The translations under genes were made by a program, and so were the position numbers. Shown piece by piece: positions 55,164 to 64,000 of a DNA stretch of 64,000 nucleotides; the first letter of the stretch is position 1; the number at the start of each line of letters is the position of its first letter. The stretch covers positions 1,054,001 through 1,118,000 of the forward strand of contig NZ_VRSW01000001.1 of the NCBI RefSeq assembly GCF_008017445.1, given 5' to 3'. The stretch comes from Microbacterium mitrae. GTDB taxonomy: Bacteria; Actinomycetota; Actinomycetes; Actinomycetales; Microbacteriaceae. The notes under the pieces are model-generated. The model did no database searches. It saw only the letters and a program-made list of their open reading frames with translations, and was not told the DNA's origin.

Positions 55164-55613
55164 TCAGTCTTTAACCATGACGAGTGTGTGAACCTCTTCG
55201 CCGTCGGAGAAGTACAGCGCGCGCTGCCAGTTGCGCACGACACTGCTCACCCAAATCGGGATACTGCCCGCATCAGGAACCGCCTTGCCCTGCGTCTCGC
55301 CAAAGGAATCGACATGCACACTCAGGCGGCTGTCGTGTCCTTCGCGCTCAATGAGCGGCCAGGTTCCGGTTGCGTAAAACTCGCCAGCGGCGTCGTAACT
55401 CGTGACGGGGTTCAACGACATGCCCTGTAACTCGAACGTGCCGTCGGCGTTGAACGTTGCCGTGCCCGTCTCACCATCAACGGCATGCCACGTGCCGATC
55501 ACGTGCTCTTTCGTCAACGGAATTGCGTTATACCCCAGGTACCCAAAAATCGCGCCGACAATCACGACCACGATAATCACCGGAACCCACAGCTTGAGCT
55601 TGCTACGCGTCAT
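55164..55613 (-). CDS. Single-pass membrane-anchored protein of unknown function
   Basis: 149 aa. N-terminal helix (about 8-30: WVPVIIVVVIVGAIFGYLGY), then an extracytoplasmic beta-rich domain (IGTWHAVDGETGTATFNADG, TGTWPLIEREG, RALYFSDGEEVHTLVM) that recalls lipocalin-like or cell-surface beta domains, but no family is recognised. The ATG lies 3 nt after the hemA stop, so the two are cotranscribed. Confidence 0.75.
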   Translation of the reverse strand: MTRSKLKLWVPVIIVVVIVGAIFGYLGYNAIPLTKEHVIGTWHAVDGETGTATFNADGTFELQGMSLNPVTSYDAAGEFYATGTWPLIEREGHDSRLSVHVDSFGETQGKAVPDAGSIPIWVSSVVRNWQRALYFSDGEEVHTLVMVKD

Positions 55614-55616
55614 GCG

Positions 55617-56849
55617 TTAAACCACGTCACCTTCTGTTAGCGGTCGCTCTCTACGCCGGGGGGCAAAGACCAGTTCGAGCGCCTTCTCGAACTCGTCGAG
55701 GCGCCCGGCTTCGGCGAACTCGCGGGCCCGCACCGACGGGCCATGAGCAAGCACGGCCGCGAAATGACGGAGTGCACGCTCGACCGCATCATTCTCGCCC
55801 GAGTTGGCGGAACCATGGCTCTCGCCCAGACGGGCAAGTTCGGTTGCGAGAGTGTCGGCGATGTGACGGCGGAACCCCACGATCGCGGGTGCGGCGGCCC
55901 GCTGCGCGAGATAGGCAGCCGTGTGGCTGCCGACAACATCGCGAGCAACGTCGGCGAGCTCGGGCAGCTCGGCGTGTTTGCCGATGACGGCGAGGTCGAT
56001 GAGCTCAATACCGGCAAGCTCGCCCACCGCGGGGTCAATGTTGCGGGGCAGACCCAGGTCGATGAGCAGGCGCCTCTTGTCGTTGATGATGTGCTCGGTG
56101 GTGACCGTGTAGCGCGAGGTGCAGGTGATCACGATGCGGGCGCGGGAGATCGCATCGGGCAGATCGTCTTCGGCGATCACGTCAAACTTTTCGGCAAACC
56201 GCGCAGCGCGCCCCGTCGCCGAAAAGACCCGCAGGTTCTGGGCGCCTCTCGCCCGCAGCGACTGAATGGTGGTGGCAGCGTAGGAGCCGGTTCCGACGAT
56301 CAGCACCGGAATCGGCGACCAATCCGACACCCGCAGCTCCAACATGTCGAGCACCGTGCGCACCAGCGTGCGGCCGGAAGCTGCCAAGTCTGTTCGCGCC
56401 CGCACGGCGCGGTTCGCGGTGGCCGCGCGTTGAAACACCTGTTCCAGATGCCCGGTGACCGCTCCCGCCTCGCGGGAGGAGACCAGCGCGCGCTGCACCT
56501 GGCCAGAAATTTCGTCCTCGCCCATCACCATCGATTCGAGCCCAGAGCTCACCGAGAAGAGGTGACGAATCGCGTCGTCACCGCTGAGGGCGGTCACCGA
56601 AGCCGCCAACTCGGCACCGTTCTCCAACAGCCCGGCCAGCGCCGCGGTTCCAATCAACTCGGGCGCCTCGGCGTCGTCTGAGACATCCAAGTACGCCTCG
56701 AATCGATTGCACGTGGCAAGCACCACCGCGCCACGAACATGGTCGTGCGCGGTGAAGGCAGAGGCGGTGGCGGCATCGACCGAACGGGCGACGCGGTCGA
56801 GCACGTCGAACTCCGTATTGCGGTGATTGGCCGTGAGACATAACAGCAC
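55617..56849 (-). CDS. hemA: Glutamyl-tRNA reductase
   Basis: 410 aa from GTG at 56849. Catalytic Cys47 in LATCNRFEAY, substrate-binding GLESMVMGEDEISGQVQ, and the Rossmann NADPH domain (VLIVGTGSYA). Makes glutamate-1-semialdehyde from glutamyl-tRNA, the first committed step of C5-pathway haem synthesis. Divergent from hemE, with a shared 74-bp region holding a palindromic operator candidate. Followed by the 149-aa membrane protein gene. Confidence 0.95.
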   Translation of the reverse strand: MLLCLTANHRNTEFDVLDRVARSVDAATASAFTAHDHVRGAVVLATCNRFEAYLDVSDDAEAPELIGTAALAGLLENGAELAASVTALSGDDAIRHLFSVSSGLESMVMGEDEISGQVQRALVSSREAGAVTGHLEQVFQRAATANRAVRARTDLAASGRTLVRTVLDMLELRVSDWSPIPVLIVGTGSYAATTIQSLRARGAQNLRVFSATGRAARFAEKFDVIAEDDLPDAISRARIVITCTSRYTVTTEHIINDKRRLLIDLGLPRNIDPAVGELAGIELIDLAVIGKHAELPELADVARDVVGSHTAAYLAQRAAAPAIVGFRRHIADTLATELARLGESHGSANSGENDAVERALRHFAAVLAHGPSVRAREFAEAGRLDEFEKALELVFAPRRRERPLTEGDVV

Positions 56850-56883
56850 GATCGCCTACCCTCACAGACTTTCCTGGTAATCA

Positions 56884-56907
56884 TCTGATGTTCTGAACAA
56901 CATCAGA
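56884..56907. promoter_or_regulatory. Palindromic operator candidate between hemA and hemE
   Basis: Perfect 9-bp arms TCTGATGTT / AACATCAGA separated by CTGAAC. GTTCTGAAC inside it is itself a nested palindrome. It covers the expected -35 position of the hemE promoter and lies 35 bp before the hemA start, so one regulator could control both directions. Confidence 0.65.
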
Positions 56908-56910
56908 CGA

Positions 56911-56923
56911 TACCCTGATTTGT
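56911..56923 (+). promoter_or_regulatory. hemE -10 element, probable leaderless transcript
   Basis: TACCCT (TAnnnT-type -10) ends 7 nt before the hemE ATG, and there is no Shine-Dalgarno sequence in between. This is the pattern of leaderless actinobacterial mRNAs. Confidence 0.55.
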
Positions 56924-57979
56924 ATGCCCCTTGCACCCGAGCACCCGCTCTCTGATGGCCGCACTGCTTCCGCTCCCCTCGTTCTTGCCGCTCGCGGCGA
57001 GAAGCAGCAGACACCTCCCATTTGGTTCATGCGCCAGGCGGGTCGGTCGTTGCCGGAGTACCACCAGGTGCGCGGAACCACGGGAATGTTGCAGGCATGC
57101 CTCACGCCCGAATTGGCGGCAGAAATCACCCTGCAGCCGGTGCTTCGTCACGGCGTAGACGCCGCGGTGTTCTACAGCGATATCGTCATTCCGCCGCTGA
57201 TTGCCGGCGTCGACGTGGAGATCGTTGCCGGTCGCGGACCGGTGTTCGCAAAGCCGGTTCGCACGGCCGCGGACGTTGCCGCCCTGCCCGCGCTCGACAG
57301 TCTCGATTTCACGCCGATTCGCGAGGCGATCGCGATCATTACGGCCGAGCTCGGCTCGACACCGCTCATCGGCTTCGGTGGCGCACCGTTCACGCTGGCG
57401 TCTTACCTCATCGAGGGCGGCCCCTCCAAAGACCAGGCGCGCGCCCGAGCAATGATGCTGGCCGAGCCCGCGACCTTCAGCGCTCTGCTGGCGTGGTGCG
57501 CCGACGCGACCGCACAGTTCATGCGCGCCCAGGTTGAGGCGGGCGCCAGCGTCGTACAGCTGTTTGACTCGTGGGCGGGCTCGCTGTCACGCGCCACCTG
57601 GCAAACGCATGTCGCCCCGCACTCGGCGTCAATCTTCGCCGCGCTCAGCGACCTCGATGTTCCGCGCATCCACTTTGGTCTCGGCATGCGCGACATGCTC
57701 GATCTCATTCCTGATCTCGGAGCGACGACCGTCGGTATCGACTGGCGCATGCCGTTGGATGACGCTGCTGCCGTGCTGGGTGACCGCGCCGGCGTGCAGG
57801 GCAACATCGACCCCGCCGTGCTTGGCGCCGGCTGGGATGCGATCCGCACCAACGTTGATGACGTTGTTGCTCGCGGCCGGGCGGCCCGCTCGCACATCGT
57901 CAACCTCGGTCATGGCGTGACGCCAGACACCAAGCCGGCGCTGCTCACGCGCATCGTCGAGCACGTTCATGCCCTCTGA
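56924..57979 (+). CDS. hemE: Uroporphyrinogen III decarboxylase
   Basis: 351 aa. The signature PPIWFMRQAGRSLPEY (31-46) with the substrate-binding Arg residues, the central GFGGAPFTLASYLIEGG and the C-terminal FNLGHGV-like VNLGHGVTP are present. Converts uroporphyrinogen III to coproporphyrinogen III. Probably leaderless. Its 3' end overlaps hemY by 11 bp. Confidence 0.96.
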   Translation: MPLAPEHPLSDGRTASAPLVLAARGEKQQTPPIWFMRQAGRSLPEYHQVRGTTGMLQACLTPELAAEITLQPVLRHGVDAAVFYSDIVIPPLIAGVDVEIVAGRGPVFAKPVRTAADVAALPALDSLDFTPIREAIAIITAELGSTPLIGFGGAPFTLASYLIEGGPSKDQARARAMMLAEPATFSALLAWCADATAQFMRAQVEAGASVVQLFDSWAGSLSRATWQTHVAPHSASIFAALSDLDVPRIHFGLGMRDMLDLIPDLGATTVGIDWRMPLDDAAAVLGDRAGVQGNIDPAVLGAGWDAIRTNVDDVVARGRAARSHIVNLGHGVTPDTKPALLTRIVEHVHAL

Positions 57980-59213
57980 CATTTTCGTGGTTGGGGGCGG
58001 CGTTGCCGGCCTCACCCTCGCGCGCGACCTCGCCCTCGGCGGGCGCCGCGTGCACGTCATTGAGCGCGAAGATCGCACCGGCGGTCAGGTCACGGCGCTC
58101 GATGTTGAAGCCCACCAGCTCGATGCGGCTGCCGAGTCTTTCGCGACTCGCACCACCGCGGTTTCCGCGCTGATCGCCGAGCTCGGGCTAAGCGACCGCG
58201 TTGTCATGCCGCTGGACGCGCCGGCGTGGATTTACCGCGAAGACGGAACCGCGCTGCCGCTGCCAGCGACGGGACTGCTGGGCGTTCCCTCCTCACCGTT
58301 CGCCGCCGACGTGCGCGCGTCGATCGGCGTTGCCGGTGCCGCGCGCGCTTGGGCTGACCGGGTTCTGCCGCGCCGCGTTGGCGCCGACGCCACCACGTTT
58401 GGCGACCTCGTCACCGCTCGCATGGGGCGCCGCGTCACCGAGCGACTGGTTGGCCCCATCACCCGCGGCGTGCACTCCGCAGAACCCGATGCCCTCCCAA
58501 TCGCCGCGGCACACCCCGCGCTCGCCGGGCTCGTCACCGACAAGCGATCCCTGGCACGCGCCATTCGCGAGGTCCGCCGGATCGCGCCGGCCGGTTCCGC
58601 CGTCGCCAGCCTCTGCGGCGGCATGCACACGCTCCCCATCGCGCTTGCCGCGAGCGCCGTCGAGGCAGGCGTTGACCTTCACCGAGGCACGGTCGCCACC
58701 GAGATTTCGGCGTCATCCGTGACATTTGACGGCCGCACCCATCACGGCGAGGTCGTCATGGCGGCGCCGCCAGCAGGCGCCCCCACCCGCAACGTCACGC
58801 TGGTGACGGTGGTCGCCTCCGCCCGCGCCTGGCAGTCGGCGCCTCGCGGCACCGGGGTGCTCGTCACCCGCGGCGCCCCCGGAGTCTCAGCCCGCGCACT
58901 CACCCACGTGAGCGCCAAGTGGGAGTGGGTGGCTCGCGCCTTCGAGGGCAAGCAGGTCGTACGCCTCTCCTACGACGGCGCCACACCCGAGCCGCTCGCA
59001 AAGGGGGTCAACGACGCGGCCCTGCTCATGGGTTCCGCGCCCGAGGCGATCCACACGGTGCTTGAGCGTCGCTGGGCGCGCGCCACACCACTGGCCGAGG
59101 CGGATCGCGGAACCATACGCTGGGTTGGCGAGGCCGCCTCCGGCACGGGGCTCGCCGCCGTCGTCGCCCACGCACGACGCACCGCAACTGAGATGCTCGC
59201 ATCATCCAAATGA
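57969..59213 (+). CDS. hemY: Protoporphyrinogen/coproporphyrinogen oxidase (FAD)
   Basis: 414 aa. The FAD-binding VVGGGVAGLTLARDLALGG is at 6-24, then RTGGQV and the amine-oxidase-type C-terminus. In actinobacteria this family usually acts as coproporphyrinogen III oxidase (CgoX) in the coproporphyrin-dependent pathway. The chain is somewhat short for the family. No hemH/cpfC or hemQ/chdC gene is in the window, so the last steps must be encoded elsewhere. Coupled to hemE by an 11-bp overlap. Confidence 0.88.
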   Translation: MPSDIFVVGGGVAGLTLARDLALGGRRVHVIEREDRTGGQVTALDVEAHQLDAAAESFATRTTAVSALIAELGLSDRVVMPLDAPAWIYREDGTALPLPATGLLGVPSSPFAADVRASIGVAGAARAWADRVLPRRVGADATTFGDLVTARMGRRVTERLVGPITRGVHSAEPDALPIAAAHPALAGLVTDKRSLARAIREVRRIAPAGSAVASLCGGMHTLPIALAASAVEAGVDLHRGTVATEISASSVTFDGRTHHGEVVMAAPPAGAPTRNVTLVTVVASARAWQSAPRGTGVLVTRGAPGVSARALTHVSAKWEWVARAFEGKQVVRLSYDGATPEPLAKGVNDAALLMGSAPEAIHTVLERRWARATPLAEADRGTIRWVGEAASGTGLAAVVAHARRTATEMLASSK

Positions 59214-59223
59214 AAGAAGAATC

Positions 59224-60129
59224 ATGACCTACCGGTTGGGAACCCGCGCTTCCAAGCTCGCCGTCGCGCAAGCAGGAATGATTGCCGAGCAGCTCGGCGC
59301 TGAGCTGGTCACGATCACCAGCGAGGGTGACACGTCGACGCGTTCGCTGCTGGAGGTTGGCGGTCAGGGCATCTTTGCGAACGCGTTGCGAGACGCCTTG
59401 CTGCGCGGCGAGGTCGATCTGCTGGTGCACTCGTACAAGGATTTGCCGACCGTGGTAATTGCCGAGCTGTCGATCGCCGCGGTGCCGCCGCGCGCTGACG
59501 CCCGCGACGTGCTGTGCTCGCGCGATGGGTTGACACTTGATGAGCTGCCCGCGGGCGCCAAGGTCGGCACCGGATCGCCCCGCCGACGCGCGCAGCTGGC
59601 GGCTCGCCGACCCGATATCGAACTGGTCGATATTCGCGGCAACGTCGACACCAGGCTCGAGCGCCTCACCACCGACGATCAGGAGCGTCGTCTCGATGCG
59701 GTCGTGCTTGCGGCAGCCGGATTGCAGCGCGTTGGCTACGCCGACCGCATCACCGAGTACTTCCCGTTGAGCTCGTGGCCGACGGCTCCCGGCCAGGGCG
59801 CGCTTGCCGTTGAGGTTCCGACCGGCAACGAGGCTATTGCCGCGAGGCTCGATCATCACGAATCCCGCATCGCCGCCGACGCCGAGCGCGGGTTGTTGGC
59901 GCGCCTCGATGCGGGCTGCGCTGCCCCGCTCGGCGCGCACGCGTTCGTCGAAGACGGCCTGCTCTTTCTCGACGCCACCGTATACAGCCTTGATGGCACG
60001 CGTTCCGTCTCGGCGTCGCACGCGGTTGCCGTCGATGAGCCAGGTGCCGCCGATATCGCCGCCGACGCCGTGGCTGAGAATCTTCTCGCGCAGGGCGCTG
60101 CCGACCTCGCCCCCATGCGTCGCCCCTAA
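59224..60129 (+). CDS. hemC: Hydroxymethylbilane synthase (porphobilinogen deaminase)
   Basis: 301 aa from ATG 59224 (MTYRLGTRASKLAVAQ), 10 bp after hemY; in-frame sequence further upstream belongs to hemY. Cofactor-binding Cys232 in DAGCAAPLGAHA, and the family motif GTGSPRRRAQL. Polymerises four porphobilinogens. Not fused to a hemD domain. Followed by a 175-bp repeat region before hemB. Confidence 0.96.
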   Translation: MTYRLGTRASKLAVAQAGMIAEQLGAELVTITSEGDTSTRSLLEVGGQGIFANALRDALLRGEVDLLVHSYKDLPTVVIAELSIAAVPPRADARDVLCSRDGLTLDELPAGAKVGTGSPRRRAQLAARRPDIELVDIRGNVDTRLERLTTDDQERRLDAVVLAAAGLQRVGYADRITEYFPLSSWPTAPGQGALAVEVPTGNEAIAARLDHHESRIAADAERGLLARLDAGCAAPLGAHAFVEDGLLFLDATVYSLDGTRSVSASHAVAVDEPGAADIAADAVAENLLAQGAADLAPMRRP

Positions 60130-60272
60130 CCCCGCCCGTTGAGCGAGCGCAGCGAGACGAACCGCCCCACCCCAACTCCACACAGCCACCACGTTTCGAC
60201 TCGAGGCTCCGCCACTCGCTCAACGTCCATCCCCGCCCGTTGAGCGAGCGCAGCGAGACGAAACGCCCCACC
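60130..60272. repeat. Three copies of the GAGCGAGCGCAGCGAG palindromic repeat between hemC and hemB
   Basis: Direct copies at 60130-60171 and 60231-60272 (each beginning CCCCGCCCGTTGAGCGAGCG) flank an inverted, diverged copy at 60191-60225. Same family as 3334-3366. They could form stem-loops in the hem transcript. Confidence 0.75.
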
Positions 60273-60304
60273 TCACCCCCGAAACCCAGCCTGGAGAAAC
60301 GCAC

Positions 60305-61279
60305 ATGACTCTTCCCATTCGTCCGCGCCGGTTGCGGGCAACGCCCGCGTGGCGTCGACTGGTGAGTGAGACTCACATCGCGCCGGAGCAGCTGATTCTG
60401 CCGATGTTCATTCGCGAAGGCGCGACCGAGCCAAAGCCGGTGTCTTCGATGCCGGGCGTCGTGCAGCACAGCCTGGATTCGTTGCGTTCGGCGCTCGCGC
60501 ACGCGGCCTCGCTGGGCGTTGGCGGCGTGATGCTGTTTGGCGTTCCGCTGCACAAAGACGCGACCGGAACCGGGGCGAGCGATCCAGACGGCATCTTGCA
60601 GGTGGCAACGCGGATCGCGGCGAGCGAGGTGGGCGATGCGCTCGTCGTGCAGACCGACCTGTGTCTTGACGAGTTCACCGATCACGGCCACTGCGGCGTG
60701 CTGGATGCGCGGGGCGCGGTCGATAACGATGCCACGCTTGAGCGCTATGTTGCGATGGCGTTGGCGCAGGCCGAGGCAGGGTCGGCGCTGCTCGGACTGT
60801 CGGGCATGATGGATGGCCAGACCGCGGCTCTGCGTGCGGCACTCGATGCCGCAGGGCACACCGATGTGGCTCTGCTGGCGTATGCCGCCAAGTACGCGTC
60901 GGCGTTCTATGGCCCGTTCCGCGAGGCGGTCGATTCAAGCCTCGTCGGCGACCGCAAGACCTATCAGATGGACCCCGCGAATCGGCGCGAGGGTGCGCGC
61001 GAAGTCGCCCTCGATGTGGCCGAAGGCGCCGACATCGTGATGGTGAAGCCGGCCCTGCCCTACCTTGACGTGCTGGCCGACGCGGCCGCTGCCTCCCCCG
61101 TTCCGGTGTGGGCGTATCAGGTGTCTGGTGAGTACGCGATGATCGAGGCGGCCGCAGCCAACGGCTGGATCGACCGCGATCGCGCCATTGATGAGTCGCT
61201 GATTTCTATCCGTCGCGCTGGCGCCGACGCGATTCTGACGTATTGGGCGGCTGAGGTCGCAGAGAGGTGGGCACGATGA
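60305..61279 (+). CDS. hemB: Delta-aminolevulinic acid dehydratase (porphobilinogen synthase)
   Basis: 324 aa, with GGAGAAAC before the ATG. Schiff-base lysines K196 ([14 protein letters not shown]) and K248 ([10 protein letters not shown]). The metal site [15 protein letters not shown] has two of the three zinc cysteines, with Asp in the middle position. Condenses two ALA molecules to porphobilinogen. ATGA overlap with hemL. Confidence 0.97.
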   Translation: MTLPIRPRRLRATPAWRRLVSETHIAPEQLILPMFIREGATEPKPVSSMPGVVQHSLDSLRSALAHAASLGVGGVMLFGVPLHKDATGTGASDPDGILQVATRIAASEVGDALVVQTDLCLDEFTDHGHCGVLDARGAVDNDATLERYVAMALAQAEAGSALLGLSGMMDGQTAALRAALDAAGHTDVALLAYAAKYASAFYGPFREAVDSSLVGDRKTYQMDPANRREGAREVALDVAEGADIVMVKPALPYLDVLADAAAASPVPVWAYQVSGEYAMIEAAAANGWIDRDRAIDESLISIRRAGADAILTYWAAEVAERWAR

Positions 61280-62622
61280 CCACGGTCACGAACGAAACGG
61301 CTGTTACCAATGAGCAGGCTGCCGCACGCGCACGCGCGGTGATTCCCGGCGGCGTCAACTCGCCGGTGCGTGCGTTTGCCTCGGTGGGTGGCACGCCGCT
61401 GGCGATCACGCGGGCACAGGGTGCGCGGGTGTGGGATGTCGAGGGCAACGAGTATGTTGACCTCGTCGCCTCCTGGGGCCCCGCGCTCGTCGGTCACGCC
61501 CACCCCGAGGTCGTCGCGGCCGTGCAGCAGGCCGCCGCGCAAGGTCTATCGTTTGGTGCATCAACGCCCGCAGAAGCCGAACTCGCCGAAGTGGTCATCG
61601 ACCGCCTCACGGTCAACGGCGTGCGCGGCATCGACAAGCTTCGCCTGGTTTCGACGGGCACCGAGGCCACCATGACCGCGGTGCGTCTGGCGCGCGGTGT
61701 GACCGGTCGCGATCTGATCATCAAGTTTGCCGGGCACTACCACGGTCACTCCGACGGCCTGTTGGCCGATGCAGGCTCCGGTCTTGCCACGCTCGCTATT
61801 CCTGGTTCCGCCGGTGTTCCCGCCCCGATCGCCGCGCAGACTCTGGTGTTGCCGTACAACGATCGCGATGCGGTTCACGCCGCGTTCGCCGCGCACGCGG
61901 GCAAGATTGCCGCGATCATCACCGAGGCAGCCGGCGCCAATGCCGGAATTCTCGCGCCGGAACCAGGCTTCAACGAGTTCTTGGTGGCGACCGCGCATGC
62001 GCATGGTGCGCTGGTGATTCTGGATGAGGTGCTCACCGGGTTCCGCGTCAGCACCGCCGGCTGGTGGGGACTGGAGCGTACCGACGGCGCCATCTGGCGG
62101 CCCGACATCGTGACCTTCGGCAAGGTCATCGGCGGCGGCATGCCTCTTGCCGGTCTCGGCGGCCGCGCCGAGATCATGGACCAGCTCGCGCCCCTCGGGC
62201 CCGTGTATCAGGCCGGAACCCTCAGCGGAAACCCGCTCGCCGTTGCCGCGGGCATCGCCACGCTGCGTCTGGCCGACGCCGCCGTCTACGAGCGGGTCGA
62301 TCACGCGGCTGCCGTCGTGGCTTCGTCGCTCAGCGAGGCGTTAGAAGACGAGGGTGTCGAGCACGTCATTTCCCACGCCGGCAACCTGTTCTCGCTCGCG
62401 TTCCGCTCTGGTTCCATCACCAACTACGACGAAGCACGCGAGCAAGAAGCCTGGCGCTACCCGGCGTTCTTCCACGCCATGCGCGAGCAGGGCGTCTCGC
62501 TACCGCCAAGCGTTTTCGAGGCGTGGTTCTTGACCGCCGCGCACGACGATGCCGCGATCGAGCACATCGTCTCGGCGCTACCCGCCGCGGCCCGCGCCGC
62601 CGCCGAAGCCGAGCACGCATAG
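61276..62622 (+). CDS. hemL: Glutamate-1-semialdehyde 2,1-aminomutase
   Basis: 448 aa from ATG 61276, which overlaps the hemB stop (ATGA) and follows GAGAGGTGG. Class-III aminotransferase fold with the PLP lysine at about 283 ([17 protein letters not shown]). N-terminal [12 protein letters not shown] and [12 protein letters not shown] are typical. Makes ALA from the HemA product. Confidence 0.97.
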   Translation: MTTVTNETAVTNEQAAARARAVIPGGVNSPVRAFASVGGTPLAITRAQGARVWDVEGNEYVDLVASWGPALVGHAHPEVVAAVQQAAAQGLSFGASTPAEAELAEVVIDRLTVNGVRGIDKLRLVSTGTEATMTAVRLARGVTGRDLIIKFAGHYHGHSDGLLADAGSGLATLAIPGSAGVPAPIAAQTLVLPYNDRDAVHAAFAAHAGKIAAIITEAAGANAGILAPEPGFNEFLVATAHAHGALVILDEVLTGFRVSTAGWWGLERTDGAIWRPDIVTFGKVIGGGMPLAGLGGRAEIMDQLAPLGPVYQAGTLSGNPLAVAAGIATLRLADAAVYERVDHAAAVVASSLSEALEDEGVEHVISHAGNLFSLAFRSGSITNYDEAREQEAWRYPAFFHAMREQGVSLPPSVFEAWFLTAAHDDAAIEHIVSALPAAARAAAEAEHA

Positions 62623-62632
62623 CCCGCGCCGC

Positions 62633-62650
62633 CGTGGTTCCGGAACCACG
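62633..62650. terminator. Perfect 18-bp palindrome between convergent genes
   Basis: CGTGGTTCC / GGAACCACG with no loop, lying between hemL (stop 62622) and the convergent hydrolase gene (stop 62660). It could act as a bidirectional terminator or a protein site. Its core GGTTCCGGAACC recurs at about 8585 and 11966. Confidence 0.5.
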
Positions 62651-62659
62651 TGCGCGTCG

Positions 62660-63679
62660 TTAGGGGCGGAGCATGTGGTCGACCCAGCGGCCGAGGGTCG
62701 CGTAAGCGTCGTCGCGGGCCGCTCGGTTGGAGAGGAAGACGTCGTGCAGCGCGCCGTCAATACGCTCAATGGTGACCGAGCGGCCGAGCTTGAGCGACGC
62801 CTTCGCGATGTCGTCGACCACCAAGACCGTGTCTGAGGTGAGAGCTTCGGCTGACCAGCGCACGCCGATCCAGGTGCGCTGCGACAGCATGACGCACACC
62901 GGCACGTCGATGCCGAGGCCCGCCTCAACGGTGTGCTGGCCGGTCACGATCGCGTTGAGCCATCCGGCATGAACCGGCATGGTGCGTTCCGGGCGCCAAT
63001 CGAGATTGATCTCGTACGCGTCGTCGGCAACCGCCACCTCACGCTGCGCGCGTGAATAAAAGCCGAGGTCAACCTGCGGGCCGACATCCATCGGGCGCAC
63101 CTTCGCGGTCAGCTGCAAGAACGCCGCGACCGCCTGACGGGTGATTCCGGTGATCTGCAATTCCAGCCAGGGGCTGTTGAGCACGACGGCGCTGGCGACG
63201 CCGGCATGGCGGGCAGCCCACAGCGACAGCGTGAGACCGCCGGTGGAGTGCCCCATCAGCACCAGTCGTCGGTCGGCGCGGGCACGGTCGGTCTTAAACC
63301 CCATCGCCGCCAGTGCCGCCGCGATGTCTTCGTCGTAGGTGGTGAGATCGGTGATGAAACCCGGTGTTTGCCCGGGCCGCAACGATCGCCCGTATTTGCG
63401 CAGATCGAGGGCGTAGAAGTTGGCGCCACGGTCGGTCCAAAACTGCGCGAGGCGACGCTGAAAGAAGTAGTCGCTCCAGCCGTGCACGTAGAGCACATCG
63501 ACGTCGGTCAGTTCGCGCTGATCGCCCGCCAGCCGTCGCCACCAGGTCGATGGCGCTGCCAGCGAGCGCACGAGCGTCGCAACGACCTCGCCCTCGTTGT
63601 CTTCGCCCAGCGGCAGTGTCGTCTGCTCAAATGGCGCGCCGAGAATATCCGGCTTCCAGTCCCACATGCCTTCGACCAT
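62660..63679 (-). CDS. Alpha/beta hydrolase (lysophospholipase/monoglyceride lipase-like)
   Basis: 339 aa. LYVHGWSDYFFQ oxyanion region, nucleophile elbow GHSTGG (about residue 144), a candidate Asp in LVVDDIAK and a His in GALHDVF. No signal peptide. Likely a cytosolic serine hydrolase. Substrate unknown. A second ATG (MWDW) 12 bp downstream is possible. Confidence 0.88.
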   Translation of the reverse strand: MVEGMWDWKPDILGAPFEQTTLPLGEDNEGEVVATLVRSLAAPSTWWRRLAGDQRELTDVDVLYVHGWSDYFFQRRLAQFWTDRGANFYALDLRKYGRSLRPGQTPGFITDLTTYDEDIAAALAAMGFKTDRARADRRLVLMGHSTGGLTLSLWAARHAGVASAVVLNSPWLELQITGITRQAVAAFLQLTAKVRPMDVGPQVDLGFYSRAQREVAVADDAYEINLDWRPERTMPVHAGWLNAIVTGQHTVEAGLGIDVPVCVMLSQRTWIGVRWSAEALTSDTVLVVDDIAKASLKLGRSVTIERIDGALHDVFLSNRAARDDAYATLGRWVDHMLRP

Positions 63680-63751
63680 ACGAGAGAACCCGTCAAGTGC
63701 GAAGCCGACACGAGATTCACGGCTCGCCGTGATCTCCGACGGCGGTGCGGG

Positions 63752-64000
63752 CTACTTCGCGGGGCGGGTGAGATCGCGCGAGACGCTCACCATTTCTTCG
63801 CGCGGAACCACCTTGACTCGGGCACGCTCGTGCGGTTCGCCGAGGCTCACTTCGTGCGCGTCGAGACGGTGCCAACCGTCAAGGTCGGTCCACTGCACTC
63901 CGCGGCTTTCCAGCAGCGCGGTGACGGCTTCTTCTTCCGGGTGTTCCGGGTGCCACCACGAGCCCTGGTCGTTGATGAGGTGACGAACCGTCTCCATCGC
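63752..64000 (-). CDS. Probable ferredoxin-NADP reductase, C-terminal part (5' end outside window)
   Basis: The last 82 or so codons. The tail ALLESRGVQWTDLDGWHRL followed by DAHE, GEPHERARVKV and VPREEM matches the C-terminus of actinobacterial FprA-type NADPH-ferredoxin reductases. The FAD and NADP domains lie outside the window, so the call is tentative. The in-frame ATG near 63997 should not be taken as the start. Confidence 0.65.
   Translation of the reverse strand, partial: AMETVRHLINDQGSWWHPEHPEEEAVTALLESRGVQWTDLDGWHRLDAHEVSLGEPHERARVKVVPREEMVSVSRDLTRPAK

Overview
The window looks like chromosomal DNA of a high-GC actinobacterium, most probably Microbacteriaceae (Micrococcales). The reasons are the rpsL-rpsG-fusA-tuf order, a TTG-started rpoB whose N-terminus resembles actinobacterial RpoB, EccB/EccC/EccD/mycosin proteins with no EccE, a giant Ig-like/fibronectin protein beside MoxR-DUF58-transglutaminase genes, GTG/TTG starts and many ATGA or TAATG overlaps. 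The genus cannot be fixed from the sequence alone. No tRNA, rRNA, CRISPR array, insertion sequence or prophage was recognised.

Layout. 1-2.1 kb (+): the end of an exopolysaccharide cluster (partial UDP-sugar dehydrogenase, then a polyprenyl-phosphate sugar transferase). 2.1-3.3 kb (-): two tandem VanZ-family genes. 3.4-8.1 kb (-): the str operon, read rpsL, rpsG, fusA, tuf, with a good promoter at 8071-8100. 8.2-43.9 kb: a 35-kb type VII secretion (ESX/T7SS) superlocus lying between the str operon and rpoBC. 44-46.7 kb (-): small membrane or unknown genes. 46.7-47.5 kb: about 800 bp of repeats without a gene, then the rpoC terminator. 47.5-55 kb (-): rpoC and rpoB. 55.1-62.6 kb: haem biosynthesis, with hemA on the minus strand divergent from hemE-hemY-hemC-hemB-hemL. 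62.6-64 kb (-): an alpha/beta hydrolase and the C-terminus of a probable ferredoxin-NADP reductase.

The T7SS locus has four blocks. (a) 8.2-11.2 kb (-): a candidate effector module made of an EspC/WXG-like protein, a 504-aa helical/WXG-type protein fused to an alpha/beta hydrolase, a YbaB-like protein, a WXG-like protein with a YxxxD tail, and a lipoprotein. (b) 11.4-15.7 kb (-): two WXG100 proteins, a helical partner, a divergent mycosin, a Gly/Met-rich substrate-like protein and a small membrane protein. (c) 16.4-20.5 kb (+): eccD, eccB and a canonical mycosin. (d) 21.6-43.9 kb (-): one tightly packed run starting with a Ser/Thr kinase, then a 2,120-aa Ig/FN3 protein, MoxR, DUF58, a transglutaminase-fold protein without the usual Cys/His, a DUF5684-like/FHA protein, a membrane protein carrying 7-8 copies of a DE(S/A)T(V/A)xS(x)RR motif, a second EccD-like protein, an RDD/FHA protein and the EccC ATPase.

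The most interesting hypothesis is that block (d) is a phosphorylation-controlled T7SS: a membrane kinase would phosphorylate the repeated Thr motif (and a matching motif in one FHA protein), creating docking sites for the two FHA proteins encoded next to the EccD/EccC core. This is inference from gene order and motifs. The individual families are known.
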